Part shown: positions 54,736-64,000 of the stretch, in pieces | Numbering within the stretch: position 1 is the first letter of the stretch | Layout of the letters: the number at the start of each line of letters is the position of its first letter | Source: Choanephora cucurbitarum | Lineage: Eukaryota > Mucoromycota > Mucoromycetes > Mucorales > Choanephoraceae | DNA length: 64,000 nucleotides | Assembly: GCA_025331435.1 (NCBI GenBank) | Contig: JAIWNI010000022.1 | Span: 1-64,000, forward strand | Direction: 5' to 3' | Translations under genes and position numbers: made by a program | Notes under the pieces: model-generated | What the model was told of the DNA's origin: nothing | The model's database searches: none | What the model saw: only the letters and a program-made list of their open reading frames with translations

Positions 54736-56611
54736 ATGTAAACTAAAGACATCCAAAACCTAAAAGTCATGCACTAACGCGTATGTCTATGTTAGGTCGT
54801 CAGCTGCCCTGAAGATGATCAATCCCAACTCGGATGTTGCCCGTCGTGGTCAAGCCCTTCAACTCAACATCACAGCTGCTATTGGTCTTCAAGAAGTACT
54901 CAAGTCTAATTTGGGCCCTAGAGGTACCATCAAGATGTAAGTTTCACAAGATGATGACCATCTTGACGCGCGCCTCTCTCATCTGGCAATGAAAATCAGA
55001 AATTAAACTTTAATCATAGGTTGGTAGATGGTGCAGGTGCCATCAAATTAACAAAGGATGGTAAAGTGTTGTTAAGTGAAATGGTAAGTACATTTTAAAA
55101 AAAATAAATAAAAATGAGAAGAAAATAACACGTTTTTTTAATATAGCAAATTCAACATCCTACAGCTGCCATGATTGCAAAGGCTGCTGTTGCTCAAGAT
55201 GAGATCACAGGTGATGGCACTACTTCTATTGTGTTATATGTAGGCGAACTTTTGAAGCAAGCCGAACGTTATATCTCAGAAGGTCTTCATCCTCGTGTGA
55301 TTACAGAAGGTTATGATTTAGCTAAAAAGGAAGCCTTGAAGGTAAATATCAATATAAAGTGGGAAAGTGAGTCAATTTAACATTGAATAGTTCTTGGAGA
55401 CATTCAAGACACCTCAAGAAGAAGTAGACCGTGAATTGCTTGTGTCTGTTGCCCGTACCTCACTTCGCACCAAGGTTCACCGTGCCTTGGCTGATACCTT
55501 GACAGAAGCCGTTGTTGATGCTGTCTTGGCTATCCGTCGTGAAAATGAACCTATCGATCTTCATATGGTAGAGATCATGAAGATGCAACATCGCTCTGAA
55601 ACTGAATCCAGATTGGTCCGTGGTCTCGTCATGGATCACGGTGCTCGTCACCCTGATATGCCCAAGAAGATCAAGGATGCCTTTGTCTTGACTTTGAATG
55701 TCAGTCTCGAATACGAAAAGTCCGAAATCAACTCTGGTTTCTTCTATTCTACCCCCGAGCAACGCGACAAGTTGATTGAGAGTGAACGTAAGCATGTGGA
55801 TGATAAGGTACGTCGTCTGGTCGAATTCAAGAACGAAGTCTGCTCTGGTGAACATGCCAACCGTGGCTTTGTGATCATCAACCAAAAGGGTATTGATCCT
55901 CTTTCGCTTGATATCCTGGCCAAGCATGGTATTTTGGCCTTGCGTAGAGCCAAGAGAAGAAATATGGAACGTCTTCAACTTGTCTGTGGTGGTGTTGCTC
56001 AGAACTCAGTGGATGATCTATCACCTGAAGTACTTGGTTTTGCAGGCAATGTCTATGAACAAGTGTTGGGTGAAGACAAGTATACTTTTATTGAAGATGT
56101 TCAAGATCCCTACAGTGTTACCCTCTTGATCAAGGGTCCTAACCCTCACACAATTGCTCAAATTAACGATGCTGTTCGTGATGGTCTTCGTGCTGTCAAG
56201 AACGCTATTGAAGACAAGGCTGTGGTTGCTGGTGGTGGTGCCTTTGAGGTTGCCTTGGCTCAGCATTTGATTGACTATAAGAAGCAAGTCAAGGGACGTG
56301 CCAAGATGGGTGTTCAAGCGTTTGCTGATGCCATGATGGTCATTCCCAAGGTATTGGCTCAGAATGCAGGTTTTGATGCTCAAGATGTGATTGTAGCTTT
56401 ACAGGATGAACATGCTGAAGGTCATTTTGTTGGTGTTGACCTAAAGACAGGTGAAACTATGGATCCTAAACTTGAAGGTGTCTGGAACAACTATCGTGTA
56501 CATCGCCATATGCTTCACTCATGCTCTGTCATTGCCTCTAATCTCTTACTGGTGGATGAAATGATGCGTGCTGGTAGAACTTCTTTAAAGGGTCCTCAAA
56601 TTGGAGAATAA
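54736..56611 (+). CDS. CCT6: CCT/TRiC chaperonin zeta subunit
   Basis: One of eight subunits of the cytosolic chaperonin that folds actin, tubulin and other proteins. Inferred exons are 54736-54737, 54796-54936, 55020-55083, 55147-55341 and 55391-56611, giving 540 residues. ATP-site motifs are [15 protein letters not shown] and [16 protein letters not shown] and [13 protein letters not shown] segments match CCT6 specifically. The start is unusual: AT, then a 58-nt intron (GTAAAC, CACTAAC, TTAG), then G, giving [13 protein letters not shown] as in other fungal CCT6 proteins. If that intron is wrong, translation would begin at the ATG at 54815, seven codons later. The stop is 9 bp from the convergent TAF8 stop. 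Confidence 0.95.
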
Positions 56612-56620
56612 TAAAAACAT

Positions 56621-57444
56621 TTAGTTTATTTTTTGTACTTCTTCTTCTTCTTGATTCATAGTAGTTCCAGATTGCTTTTGTCGCTTTCTTTTCTGTAAAA
56701 AGACTTCATAATTCACAATAGGCATCATTTGATTATCTTCTGTCATACTGTGTTGTTCTCTTAATCGCTTATTCTCAGCTGCCATCAACTTCTTTAGGTT
56801 TTCTTCTACTGTACGTGATTGTTCTGAATTCAATTCTCGTACTTTTTGAGGATCATCCGGTCGATTGATATAGATCTAATAGACAAATGAGCTTTTTTTT
56901 TTTTAGTTATAAATAAGCATCGCTTACAGGTGTTTGTCGAAATGAATGTTTACTAGGAAAAGTAGGTAGATGGCGAGGTACATAAAGAGGCATACCTCCT
57001 TCACTTTCTTCTTCCTCTTCTGAATCTTCATTATCAGAAGGTAAGAAATTGGGTATCTTTTCAAGTGTTGAGGGCTTTGGTTGTGTCTTAAAGAACGGTG
57101 TCCAGCTTGAGCTTTGATGATCAAGAAATTGTTGAAATGTGTTTAAATCCAAACCTTGTGCCTCTAATGATCGGGCCATATCATAGATATTTGGTCTTGT
57201 ACGATTACCTAGTTCAGCTAATCGATGAGCTTTGGTGAAGACGCGTTCGAAATCTACAAGGATAAAGTCAATGGTAGATCCATAGAATAAAAAAGGATGT
57301 CTTACATGAACTTAAAGCATTAGCAAATGATTCTAATGCTGGTTTCTGTACACCTTCAAATCCTGTTTCTTTAGCAATGATGGATACAATCTTCTCATTA
57401 GCTTCAGAGATGAAGGCATCATGTTGAGATTCTTTGTCTTTCAT
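56621..57444 (-). CDS. TAF8: TFIID subunit 8 (TAF8)
   Basis: TAF8 pairs with TAF10 through its histone fold within TFIID at RNA polymerase II promoters. Inferred exons are 57444-57306, 57253-56928 and 56875-56621, giving 239 residues. The N-terminal bromo-associated histone-fold region covers about residues 1-75 (KIVSIIAKETGFEGVQKPAL onward). The C-terminal TAF8 domain has the diagnostic PLYVPRHLPTFPSKHSFRQTP. An acidic run (EDSEEEEESEGG) links them. The remainder is charged and helical. It is divergent from the next plus-strand gene. Confidence 0.9.
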
Positions 57445-57986
57445 TGTGTGTTTAAGTATAAAAAAAGAAAAGAAAAAAGTCCGCTTACTCTATGGATCTA
57501 ATTTGAATGCCTTCTCAAATTCAGAGTCTTCTTCTTAAAGAGGCAACAAAAATCACAACTGTGGTTAATCTCTGTTTGATTGTTTGCAGTTCATTGTGAG
57601 ATACAATGGTCTATCGTGTGAATATCCTTACACTATTCCAGAAACTTATTTGATTCTAAAATTGAAATTGAAGTTTATTCTATATTATGTTGTCAATTTC
57701 AATGAAGTAGATGACATGAGAAACATTGGATTTAGTTCAATTCGTACTATATCAATAAAGAGTGTCCTTATAATACATTGACACTAAGAAAAAAGCCAAA
57801 TCGCGAAGAGAGATAGTATGTATTCAGCCCAATTCCTCAGTGGAGAAGGATTAGAAGCCTACCTGTTTAAAGCAGTAGCCCTTCACATTCTATCCTAGGT
57901 CAAAAGCAAGCTATCTGGGTTTAATCAATGATATAAAAAAGAAAGATAAATGACTGTACATAGACTTGTTTTTCTTTTTTCAGAAT

Positions 57987-58391
57987 ATGCTGACAGCTGA
58001 ATCTTTCACTTATACCCTTTGCCTAACTATATTAATGCATGAGTATGACTATGATCATGAAAGTGGATATGTGAGTGTAATGGGATATGAGCCTATTCAG
58101 GGTAGTTTCTCAGTCAAGATCATCACCAAAATCAGTCTATTTCATGCTGCTATTCATAATGCACCTGATGGACCTTTTGCTGTATTTGTGTGTGGTAGTT
58201 CAAGACCTAATTCAAGCATCATAGAACCAGGCTTTACATTGATTACAACCATTCTCAGTCGACTACCTTATATTCCACAACTTCCACCTCGATTACAACG
58301 CTTAATTGAACCTAGTCTGGGTCATATGAAACTTCGACCGGGAATTGAACAAGGCTATATGATAGTGGATACTCATCCTGCTACTGATTAG
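57987..58391 (+). CDS. Unrecognised protein, 5' end uncertain
   Basis: The open frame gives 134 residues from its first useful ATG, preceded by a T-rich stretch ending in CAG that looks like a splice acceptor. An upstream ATG at 57818 opens a short frame (MYSAQFLSGEGLEAYLFKA); if 57875-57983 is an intron, the protein would be about 154 residues. The product has a hydrophobic N-terminal half, then a PQLPPRLQRL segment. I recognise no family. A 74-bp gap separates it from the OTU-like gene on the same strand. Confidence 0.55.
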   Translation: MLTAESFTYTLCLTILMHEYDYDHESGYVSVMGYEPIQGSFSVKIITKISLFHAAIHNAPDGPFAVFVCGSSRPNSSIIEPGFTLITTILSRLPYIPQLPPRLQRLIEPSLGHMKLRPGIEQGYMIVDTHPATD

Positions 58392-58465
58392 TGTAACAAC
58401 GCCATCTTATAAAATAAAACAATCCTTCTTTTTTTCTTCTCTTTTTCTTCTTTCTCTCATCAGTA

Positions 58466-59107
58466 ATGGATTTTATTCAACAGACAGAAGAACAGATCAA
58501 GTGGATATTAAAAAGGCAGATAGAATTCGAAAAGGCAAATGGGCTATTGATTCCCACTTTGAGTCAGTCCAGCTGTCAGTCTGTTGAGAGAGTTCTCTTG
58601 TATGGCCAAATCTATTTCAGAAACAGTCAAGTTAGACAACACTATTGTCCTGAACCTAATGGTTGGTCTGGATTCTGTTGTCTTGCCTATGCCTCAGGTG
58701 TCAGTGCTTCAAATGCAGACAGAATGGGACAGATAGTCAGGTTGATATTGATCAGAGCATTTTATCGATACCAAGCAGAATGGTTAGATTTCTTTGGAAG
58801 TGCACACTCTAACCTTATTCAACAACAGTTAAGGATGATTCCTAACCATGCTCAGTTCTTTATGTATCCTGCCTTTATTTGGATGGCTGTGATTGCCTAT
58901 CGAGTCTCTATCTTGGTCATTCATCCAGATCAGTCTATACTCTATCGATATCCAATCCGCAGTGAATTACCTGCTTATGTTTTGGCTTATGATGACAATC
59001 ATGATCAGTATTTTACAGCCTATCGATTTGACTACATCTTAAAGGATCCTGATCATGATTGGATTGAACATCCAGATCAAGCTGATTTTACTAGTCTTTT
59101 CAATTAA
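58466..59107 (+). CDS. OTU-fold-like protein lacking catalytic residues
   Basis: The intact 213-residue single-exon protein has an order of elements like OTU deubiquitinases: PNGWSGFCCLAYA in place of the DGxC loop, a helical middle with QLRMIPNHAQFFMYPAFIWMA where OTUs have WGG-like helices, then LVIHP and LAYDDNHDQYFTAYR where the catalytic-His strand would lie. In that alignment the usual Asp is Asn, the nucleophilic Cys is Ser and the His is Gln, so it would be a pseudoenzyme. The fold assignment is by pattern only and could be wrong. No signal peptide or membrane segment is convincing. Confidence 0.5.
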   Translation: MDFIQQTEEQIKWILKRQIEFEKANGLLIPTLSQSSCQSVERVLLYGQIYFRNSQVRQHYCPEPNGWSGFCCLAYASGVSASNADRMGQIVRLILIRAFYRYQAEWLDFFGSAHSNLIQQQLRMIPNHAQFFMYPAFIWMAVIAYRVSILVIHPDQSILYRYPIRSELPAYVLAYDDNHDQYFTAYRFDYILKDPDHDWIEHPDQADFTSLFN

Positions 59108-59189
59108 CACGTGATCTCCTGATTGATTTCATGCATTTTTTTAAAGAAATTTTTTTGTTTTTTTTTATTATTTTCTTTAATTTTTTTTA

Positions 59190-61861
59190 ATGAGTCATAA
59201 AGGTGGCACGAGTGAGAACTTTGTTGTCTTTGGTACTGCTTTTCCAGAACCCACAGAGAAAGACAGAAGGGCAGGCAGAACGGATAGTGGTCAATTTGTA
59301 CCTAGTTGGAAACAAGAAGTAAGAGATGAACATGGTCGTCGTCGATTCCATGGTGCATTCACAGGTGGTTTCTCTGCTGGTTATTTCAATACAGTGGGTT
59401 CAAAAGAAGGTAAAGTTTACAGGTGGATAAGGTCACTGTTGAAACTGATGTGATTAGGTTGGGAACCAAGTCAATATGTATCGTCAAGAACAGCTCGCAA
59501 TGAACGAAAAGAAGCTAAACCTGAAGATTTCATGGATGAAGAAGATCTCCAGGTAAATTTCTCATCTCTCTCTCTCTCTCTATATTTTCTGACATGATAT
59601 CAGGATTTAGCCAATACACAAAAACTAGTGACAACAGACGAATTTGATGTATTTGGCAGTACTGAGCGTGAATTGGCTGCACGTCGACAATGGAGACAAC
59701 AACAAGAGGAAAGAGGCACGGGCATGGAAGTGATTGGTGATAGTCTGATCAACATGCTAGGTGCACCCCGTGATTCAGTAGGTGTTCGACTGTTGAGACA
59801 GATGGGTTGGAGACCAGGTCAGGGCATAGGGCCTCGAAGAAGACTGTCTGATACACCTCAGGATATCACAGTTGCTCCTCGCGATTGTCCAATTGAAGAC
59901 TACCGTGTCAAACGCGATCATCATGGGTTAGGCTATGACCTGACTCAAATCCCTGAAGTGGCTGAGATGAAGCGATTACGAGCACAACAAAGTCAAACAC
60001 AGGAGAATCGATCTATGTTTGGTGTCTATGACCAATCCTCCAGAAACAAAGATGCCTTTGGATTAGGTGCATTGGAAGTAGCTGAGGATGAAGATGATGA
60101 TATCTATGGCACAACTACCATGCAAAACTATCATACGTCACTCTATGAGATGGACGATCGTCCAGTTCAAAAGCAACCCGTTCTGTCTGGTCGAGTCCAA
60201 TTTCTTCCAGCACGCGATACAAACGATCACATCGGTCGATATTACCCTCCACCCCAAGTACCAGCCAATTTCACAGGCATCCATCAAACAATAGAAACCA
60301 AAAGTGAAAAAGTGGACCAGGAAAGTATGTTTTCGTTTGAAGAGAGAGGTCGTATCTTGGGTGAAAAACCAATTGAGCCACGCTCTGTGTTTGATTATAT
60401 GCCTCAGCACAGTAAAGACAAACTGAATCGGGCCATTGATTTCTTTGTGGATCTGGGAAAGGACAAGTCCAGGCTAGCTGATTTCCCTACTGTGACCAAA
60501 GAAGAAGCTATCTTGGCTCTTCAGGGATTCATGCCATTTGGCGACAATCCTCAAAAGCAAGCACGGTACCGTCACTACCTAGAGAACCAAGCAGGCAAAT
60601 TAAGCGAGGATGGTGCTCCTTTGACATCACTACCTATCCCTGAAGGAATGACATATGAATCAGGTATGAAGGAAATGGACGAATTTGCCAAGGCAGCACG
60701 TATCTTCCGACCCATGAGTGCCATGATGAGTGGACGTTTCACTTCTTCCAAAGAAGCCAAACAGGTAGAGGTCATTCAGTTTGAAGGTGGATTGAGGACA
60801 GAACAAGAATATCGAAAGGAAAAAGAACAGCTGGCTCAACAGATCGATCCAGTTCAGAAGCCTGTAAGTGATTTTATTGTGTTGAGGAATGATCCATTGA
60901 ACTTTTAGATTAGGTATCTCAAGAAGCAGAAGCAGCTGCTATGAAGATGTTTGGTGCCTTGACACGTACTGTCAAACCATTTTATCCTAATCGTCTTGTC
61001 TGTAAACGATTTAATGTACGCAATCCACATCCTGAACATACCAAGACAGATGCTGAAGCCAGTCGAACTCAAGCTGGATCGAAAGAGGCACTCAGTAAAG
61101 AATCCATGGAGTCCATGCTCAATAAGCGTATGCCACTCATCTCTGAATCAGATCCATTGATGCAGGCCGTCATTCCCAAACCATCCGAGAGACAAGAGCC
61201 TAAAGAGGAAGGCACAGTTCAAGAAATAATAGAAGAAGAAGAAGAAAATGAAGAGAATGTGGCTCCCATGGATTATGAAAGACCCTCTATGGATATCTTT
61301 AAAGCCATTTTTGATCATGATTCAGAAGAAGAAGAAAAAGAAGAAGAAAGACAAGTGGTGGAACCAGAAGATGATTTTATTGGCCCACCCTTACCACCTG
61401 CACCTGCTACTGCTGAGATACCCTTAATAACAACAGAACCACCACCACCAGAACCATTCCGGCCCATGTTCCGTCGTGCTTCAGAACGAAAAGAAGGAGG
61501 AAAAGAATCCAACCCACTAAAACTCACATCAGAGACAGTGATTGTTCAACCCTTTAGATCCCGTCATTCAGATTCGGATGAAAGTTCAGACGAAAAGTCT
61601 CGAAAGAGGAAAAAGAAGCGAGATGAGAGTCCAGATGAAAGATCGAGAAAGAAGAAAAAAGAGGATAGACATCGTCATCACAAAAAGAGAAAAAGAAGCC
61701 GAAGTCGAGACAAAAAGAAACATAAACACAGTCGAAGAGAAGAAAGTCGTTTTCGTAGATCATTTGAAGATGAATTATTGGATGCTATGTGGGTAGAGAA
61801 AGAACCTGTTCAGCCTCAGAAGGGAGGTGGAAGAATGAGAGCTGCTGATTTATGGAAATAA
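59190..61861 (+). CDS. GPATCH1: G-patch domain protein GPATCH1 (spliceosome-associated)
   Basis: GPATCH1-type proteins associate with late spliceosomes, where G-patches activate DEAH helicases. Inferred exons are 59190-59409, 59458-59552, 59604-60863 and 60914-61861, totalling 840 residues. The N-terminus has the family's DUF1604 region ([33 protein letters not shown]). The G-patch is [17 protein letters not shown] with PRRR following. The middle contains [16 protein letters not shown] and a SURP-like helical segment. The C-terminus is acidic, then strongly Lys/Arg/Ser-rich ([19 protein letters not shown]). Long E- and K-runs are coding. The intron at 60864-60913 keeps phase. Confidence 0.92.
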
Positions 61862-61967
61862 AGAGTCTGTCTAATTCTCTCTCTTAAATGGAATCGACTA
61901 TTCCATTGGTTGCATCTAATTTATAGATTTATTTGGTGTCTAATAAAGAAGTTGGTGTTCTTTAAGT

Positions 61968-62368
61968 TTATTTGGCAGAAGTCTTGAGCTATAAGAGGAT
62001 TAGAATAGATATCAAATGTCTTTGTATGTTGCTTTGTTATACCTGCAAACCATGCATGCCCTTGATTTCTTCCTTCAAAACTTCATTGACCATTCTATGT
62101 TGCTTTACAATGCTTGTACCTTCAAATTTCTTAGAAGCAATGTTGATAGCATACATAGATCCACAACCACCTAAGACTAAAGTATAAGATAACATACAGT
62201 GAAAAGAGATGTTTTTTTTTTACCTGAAACATCAGCCACGCTAAGTTGATGAGGTGAAAGTGCTTCAGTAAGCTTAGTAAAGATATGTCTTTCGCCTTCA
62301 CTTAATCCAGTAGGGATCTGAGTAGAATAGAAGGCGCGACGAGCAACGGACAATCTGGATAAAAACAT
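61968..62368 (-). CDS. BOLA3: Mitochondrial BolA-like protein (BOLA3 type)
   Basis: BOLA3 helps transfer [4Fe-4S] clusters to mitochondrial targets, together with glutaredoxin 5 and NFU1. Inferred exons are 62368-62224, 62170-62043 and 61988-61968, giving 97 residues. MFLSRLSVARRAFYST is a mitochondrial presequence. The BolA core follows: GGCGSMYAI (with the cluster-ligand cysteine region), SKKFEGTSIVKQHRMVNEVL and a terminal HGLQLKT. A start ten or more codons upstream is open but unlikely. A tRNA gene lies 98 bp upstream on the same strand. Confidence 0.9.
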
Positions 62369-62453
62369 GAGGAATGTAAGAAAAGGTTGAATAGAAAAAA
62401 AAACAAAAGAAAGATATTTTTCAACTAATCCAAACTCCGATCTTCGGACTAAG

Positions 62454-62458
62454 AAAAA
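62454..62458 (-). terminator. RNA polymerase III terminator of tRNA-Thr
   Basis: Five T residues on the minus strand, seven nt after the tRNA 3' end. It lies between the tRNA and the BolA start. Confidence 0.75.
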
Positions 62459-62465
62459 TTGAAAT

Positions 62466-62538
62466 TGCCACTTGCGCGATTCGAACACGCGACCTTGTCT
62501 TTACGAGAGACACGCTCTACCACTAGAGCTAAAATGGC
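62466..62538 (-). tRNA. tRNA-Thr (anticodon CGT)
   Basis: The 73-nt minus-strand sequence folds into a cloverleaf. The acceptor GCCATTT pairs with AAGTGGC, with one T-G pair and discriminator A. The D-arm is TAGCTCTAGTGGTAGAGC. A five-pair anticodon stem TGTCT/AGACA closes the loop CTCGTAA, whose central triplet is CGT. The T-arm has GTTCGAATC. There is no intron. A T5 terminator lies at 62454-62458. Confidence 0.96.
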
Positions 62539-63431
62539 TTCACGACCAAAAAATTTTTTGGTTTAATATATTCAATTTTAGATCACGTGAATGTCCGGCA
62601 CTTGAGCGGACCGGATTAAATATTCCGGTTGGTTGAATGAATTGATGTAATGACTTACCCATACATCAGACTCTCCTTTACAACTGCATCTCTACACTTA
62701 TTCAAAGAGACAACCTATACATCTCATAAGTCAGTGCAATCACAAGAAAGAGAATAGATCAGTACTTGAACCAGCTAAACTCATTGACAGCTTTCCTCTC
62801 CTTTTTTTTCTGAAACCTCATTCAAATAATAATTGAACAATAACAAAACGCGTTACTACTGACATGCAACATAGCACTAAACGCTTAGGTTGAGAAGAAG
62901 GAAAAAGAATGAGCCCATCTTCAGATGACAACACAATTGCAACTCTTCAACACTTTTTTTTTCTCTTAAGTAATCGTGTTTCAGAACACTTTATTGTTCA
63001 ATATGACACTGTCCAATAGTCAACCCTATAATTTCTCTTTGTCTCTTATTCAGAACCTATACTATTCAATGAGCCTGTTGCAATACTACTTGGATGTCAT
63101 TTACACAAACTTGTCTAGTACAAATACGTCTTTAAAGTTCACAAACAACTTGTGCTACCTCTAACCCCACTTTTTTTTTTTTTCGAAAAAAAAAGTTCTC
63201 AGGGAATCATTCTACTCCTGGTAACCATGGATATAAGACAAGAAGATGCATAACAACAAAATCATCCCAACTAGTTTAGCTGTTCTCAAATTGAATAAAA
63301 TACGCTCTTATACTGTAATGAAATACGTTGTGTGATGATTTTCTTTTTCTGGATTTACCTTTAAAAAAATCAAAAACAGACCTTTTCCCTCCTCTTTCTC
63401 TTCTTCTTTTTTTTAATTTTATTTTGATAGA
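62539..63431. other. Intergenic DNA, about 0.9 kb
   Basis: No supported gene. A T-run/A-run inverted pair occurs near 63172-63196. The last portion (T-rich near 63400-63420) serves as leader for the next gene. Confidence 0.5.
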
Positions 63432-64000
63432 ATGGAGTCTATTACTTCTGACCAACAACACAACCCAACAAAACTTATTTTACCAAAGCACTGTAAGCTT
63501 TTTTTTATCTATTGTTTGTTGAGATGACCTTAATAATTTACTATTCAGGCAAACGTTGTGAAAACAGACAGCAGAGCCATGGTAAATAACCAAGAAAAAC
63601 AAAAAACAAATTCGATTCAACTGATACTTACAAGTACATAGCCTGTCCCGACTGTGGCTCTGTTGAGACATCAGAAACACACAAGATCATTGAATACAAA
63701 CGACCGGTAGAAAACACTACAACAAGACCATCCAAGCGAAGTTATAAAGCACATGTCCCGAGTGCCTGTAAAGTCCAACTACCATTGTATTTTTTCATAG
63801 TTGACTCACATTCAGAGTTAGGTGTGAATTGTAAAATAGCGCATTTAGCATGTGATGGTAAATTGAATTCCATCTGTTGAACACACTCACTCACTTTTAC
63901 TTTTTAAAGTATCTCGACCTTGTAAACGATGTGTGGCTCTCAACAAGACAGAAACATGTCAGGACATGCAACACAAAAAGAGAGGCAGACCCAAACTGAA
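63432..64000 (+). CDS. Zn2Cys6 transcription factor, 5' part (cut by the window edge)
   Basis: Inferred exons are 63432-63492, 63549-63581, 63642-63767, 63822-63857 and 63910 onward, running off the window. The DNA-binding cluster is CVNCKIAHLACDVSRPCKRC plus a sixth cysteine in NKTETC, assembled across three exons. It is followed by basic HKKRGRPKL, an AT-hook-like GRP core. Spacing CX2CX6CX5CX2CX8C is that of fungal binuclear clusters, and AHL...RPCKRC resembles the ERT1/AcuK group of carbon-metabolism regulators. Upstream of the cluster, CKRC and CPDC suggest an extra zinc-binding knuckle. The regulatory C-terminus is not in view, so its role cannot be fixed. Confidence 0.82.

Noticed and set aside
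55460..55978. 172-codon minus-strand frame in CCT6
   Set aside because: Mirror of a strongly conserved CCT6 exon; no independent support.
1..64000. CRISPR arrays, bacterial operons, prophage or plasmid features
   Set aside because: None seen: no regularly spaced repeats, and the genes have spliceosomal introns. The window is eukaryotic.

Overview
The window looks like nuclear DNA of a zygomycete-grade fungus, most likely Mucoromycota (Mucorales). The basis is AT-rich intergenic DNA, many 47-95 nt introns with GTAAGT-like donors, CTAAC-like branch sites and TAG acceptors, a eukaryotic housekeeping set (U1-70K, CCT6, TAF8, mS23, a G-protein alpha subunit) and a co-occurrence of LINE, DIRS and Ty3/Gypsy elements. 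The species cannot be named from the sequence alone.

Region 1 (1-21.4 kb) is transposon-dominated. An intact two-ORF LINE (1809-7211) ends in a poly(A) tract that directly abuts a complete DIRS-type tyrosine-recombinase retroelement (about 7216-11628; split inverted repeats plus an internal complementary region). The DIRS right end lies 65 bp before the start codon of the U1 snRNP 70-kDa gene (11694-12756). A 5.6 kb Ty3/Gypsy element on the minus strand (13100-18691) follows, with indistinguishable 351-bp LTRs and a 4-bp target duplication; it is broken by one frameshift beside the RT active site. A decayed Helitron-type Pif1 helicase (19.0-20.0 kb) and a PD-(D/E)xK-like hypothetical gene (20.6-21.4 kb) complete the region.

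Region 2 (24-43 kb) is gene-bearing: mitochondrial tRNA methylthiotransferase (CDK5RAP1/MiaB), G-protein alpha subunit with a 6-nt microexon, Baeyer-Villiger-type flavin monooxygenase with a GC-AG intron, mitoribosomal protein mS23, a LYR-like small protein, KISH (TMEM167) whose first exon is only the ATG, an AP-1-like bZIP factor, and a large unrecognised protein at 40.1-41.7 kb. A truncated F-box copy (31.6 kb) belongs to the family of Region 3.

Region 3 (43-50 kb) holds a birth-and-death cluster of F-box genes: two intact copies and one with a nonsense codon, each in the same orientation, with duplicated flanking segments.

Region 4 (50-64 kb) is compact housekeeping DNA: malonyl/acyl-CoA synthetase, a secreted double C-type-lectin-like protein, a Myb/SANT-like factor, CCT6 (start codon apparently split by an intron), TAF8, two small unrecognised genes (one an OTU-fold protein lacking catalytic residues), GPATCH1, BolA3, tRNA-Thr(CGT), and the 5' part of a Zn2Cys6 regulator cut by the window edge. 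Convergent gene pairs here and in Region 2 have stop codons only 9-26 bp apart, so overlapping 3' UTRs are expected. All exon maps are my own splicing inferences, checked by reading phase and by family conservation, not by transcript data.
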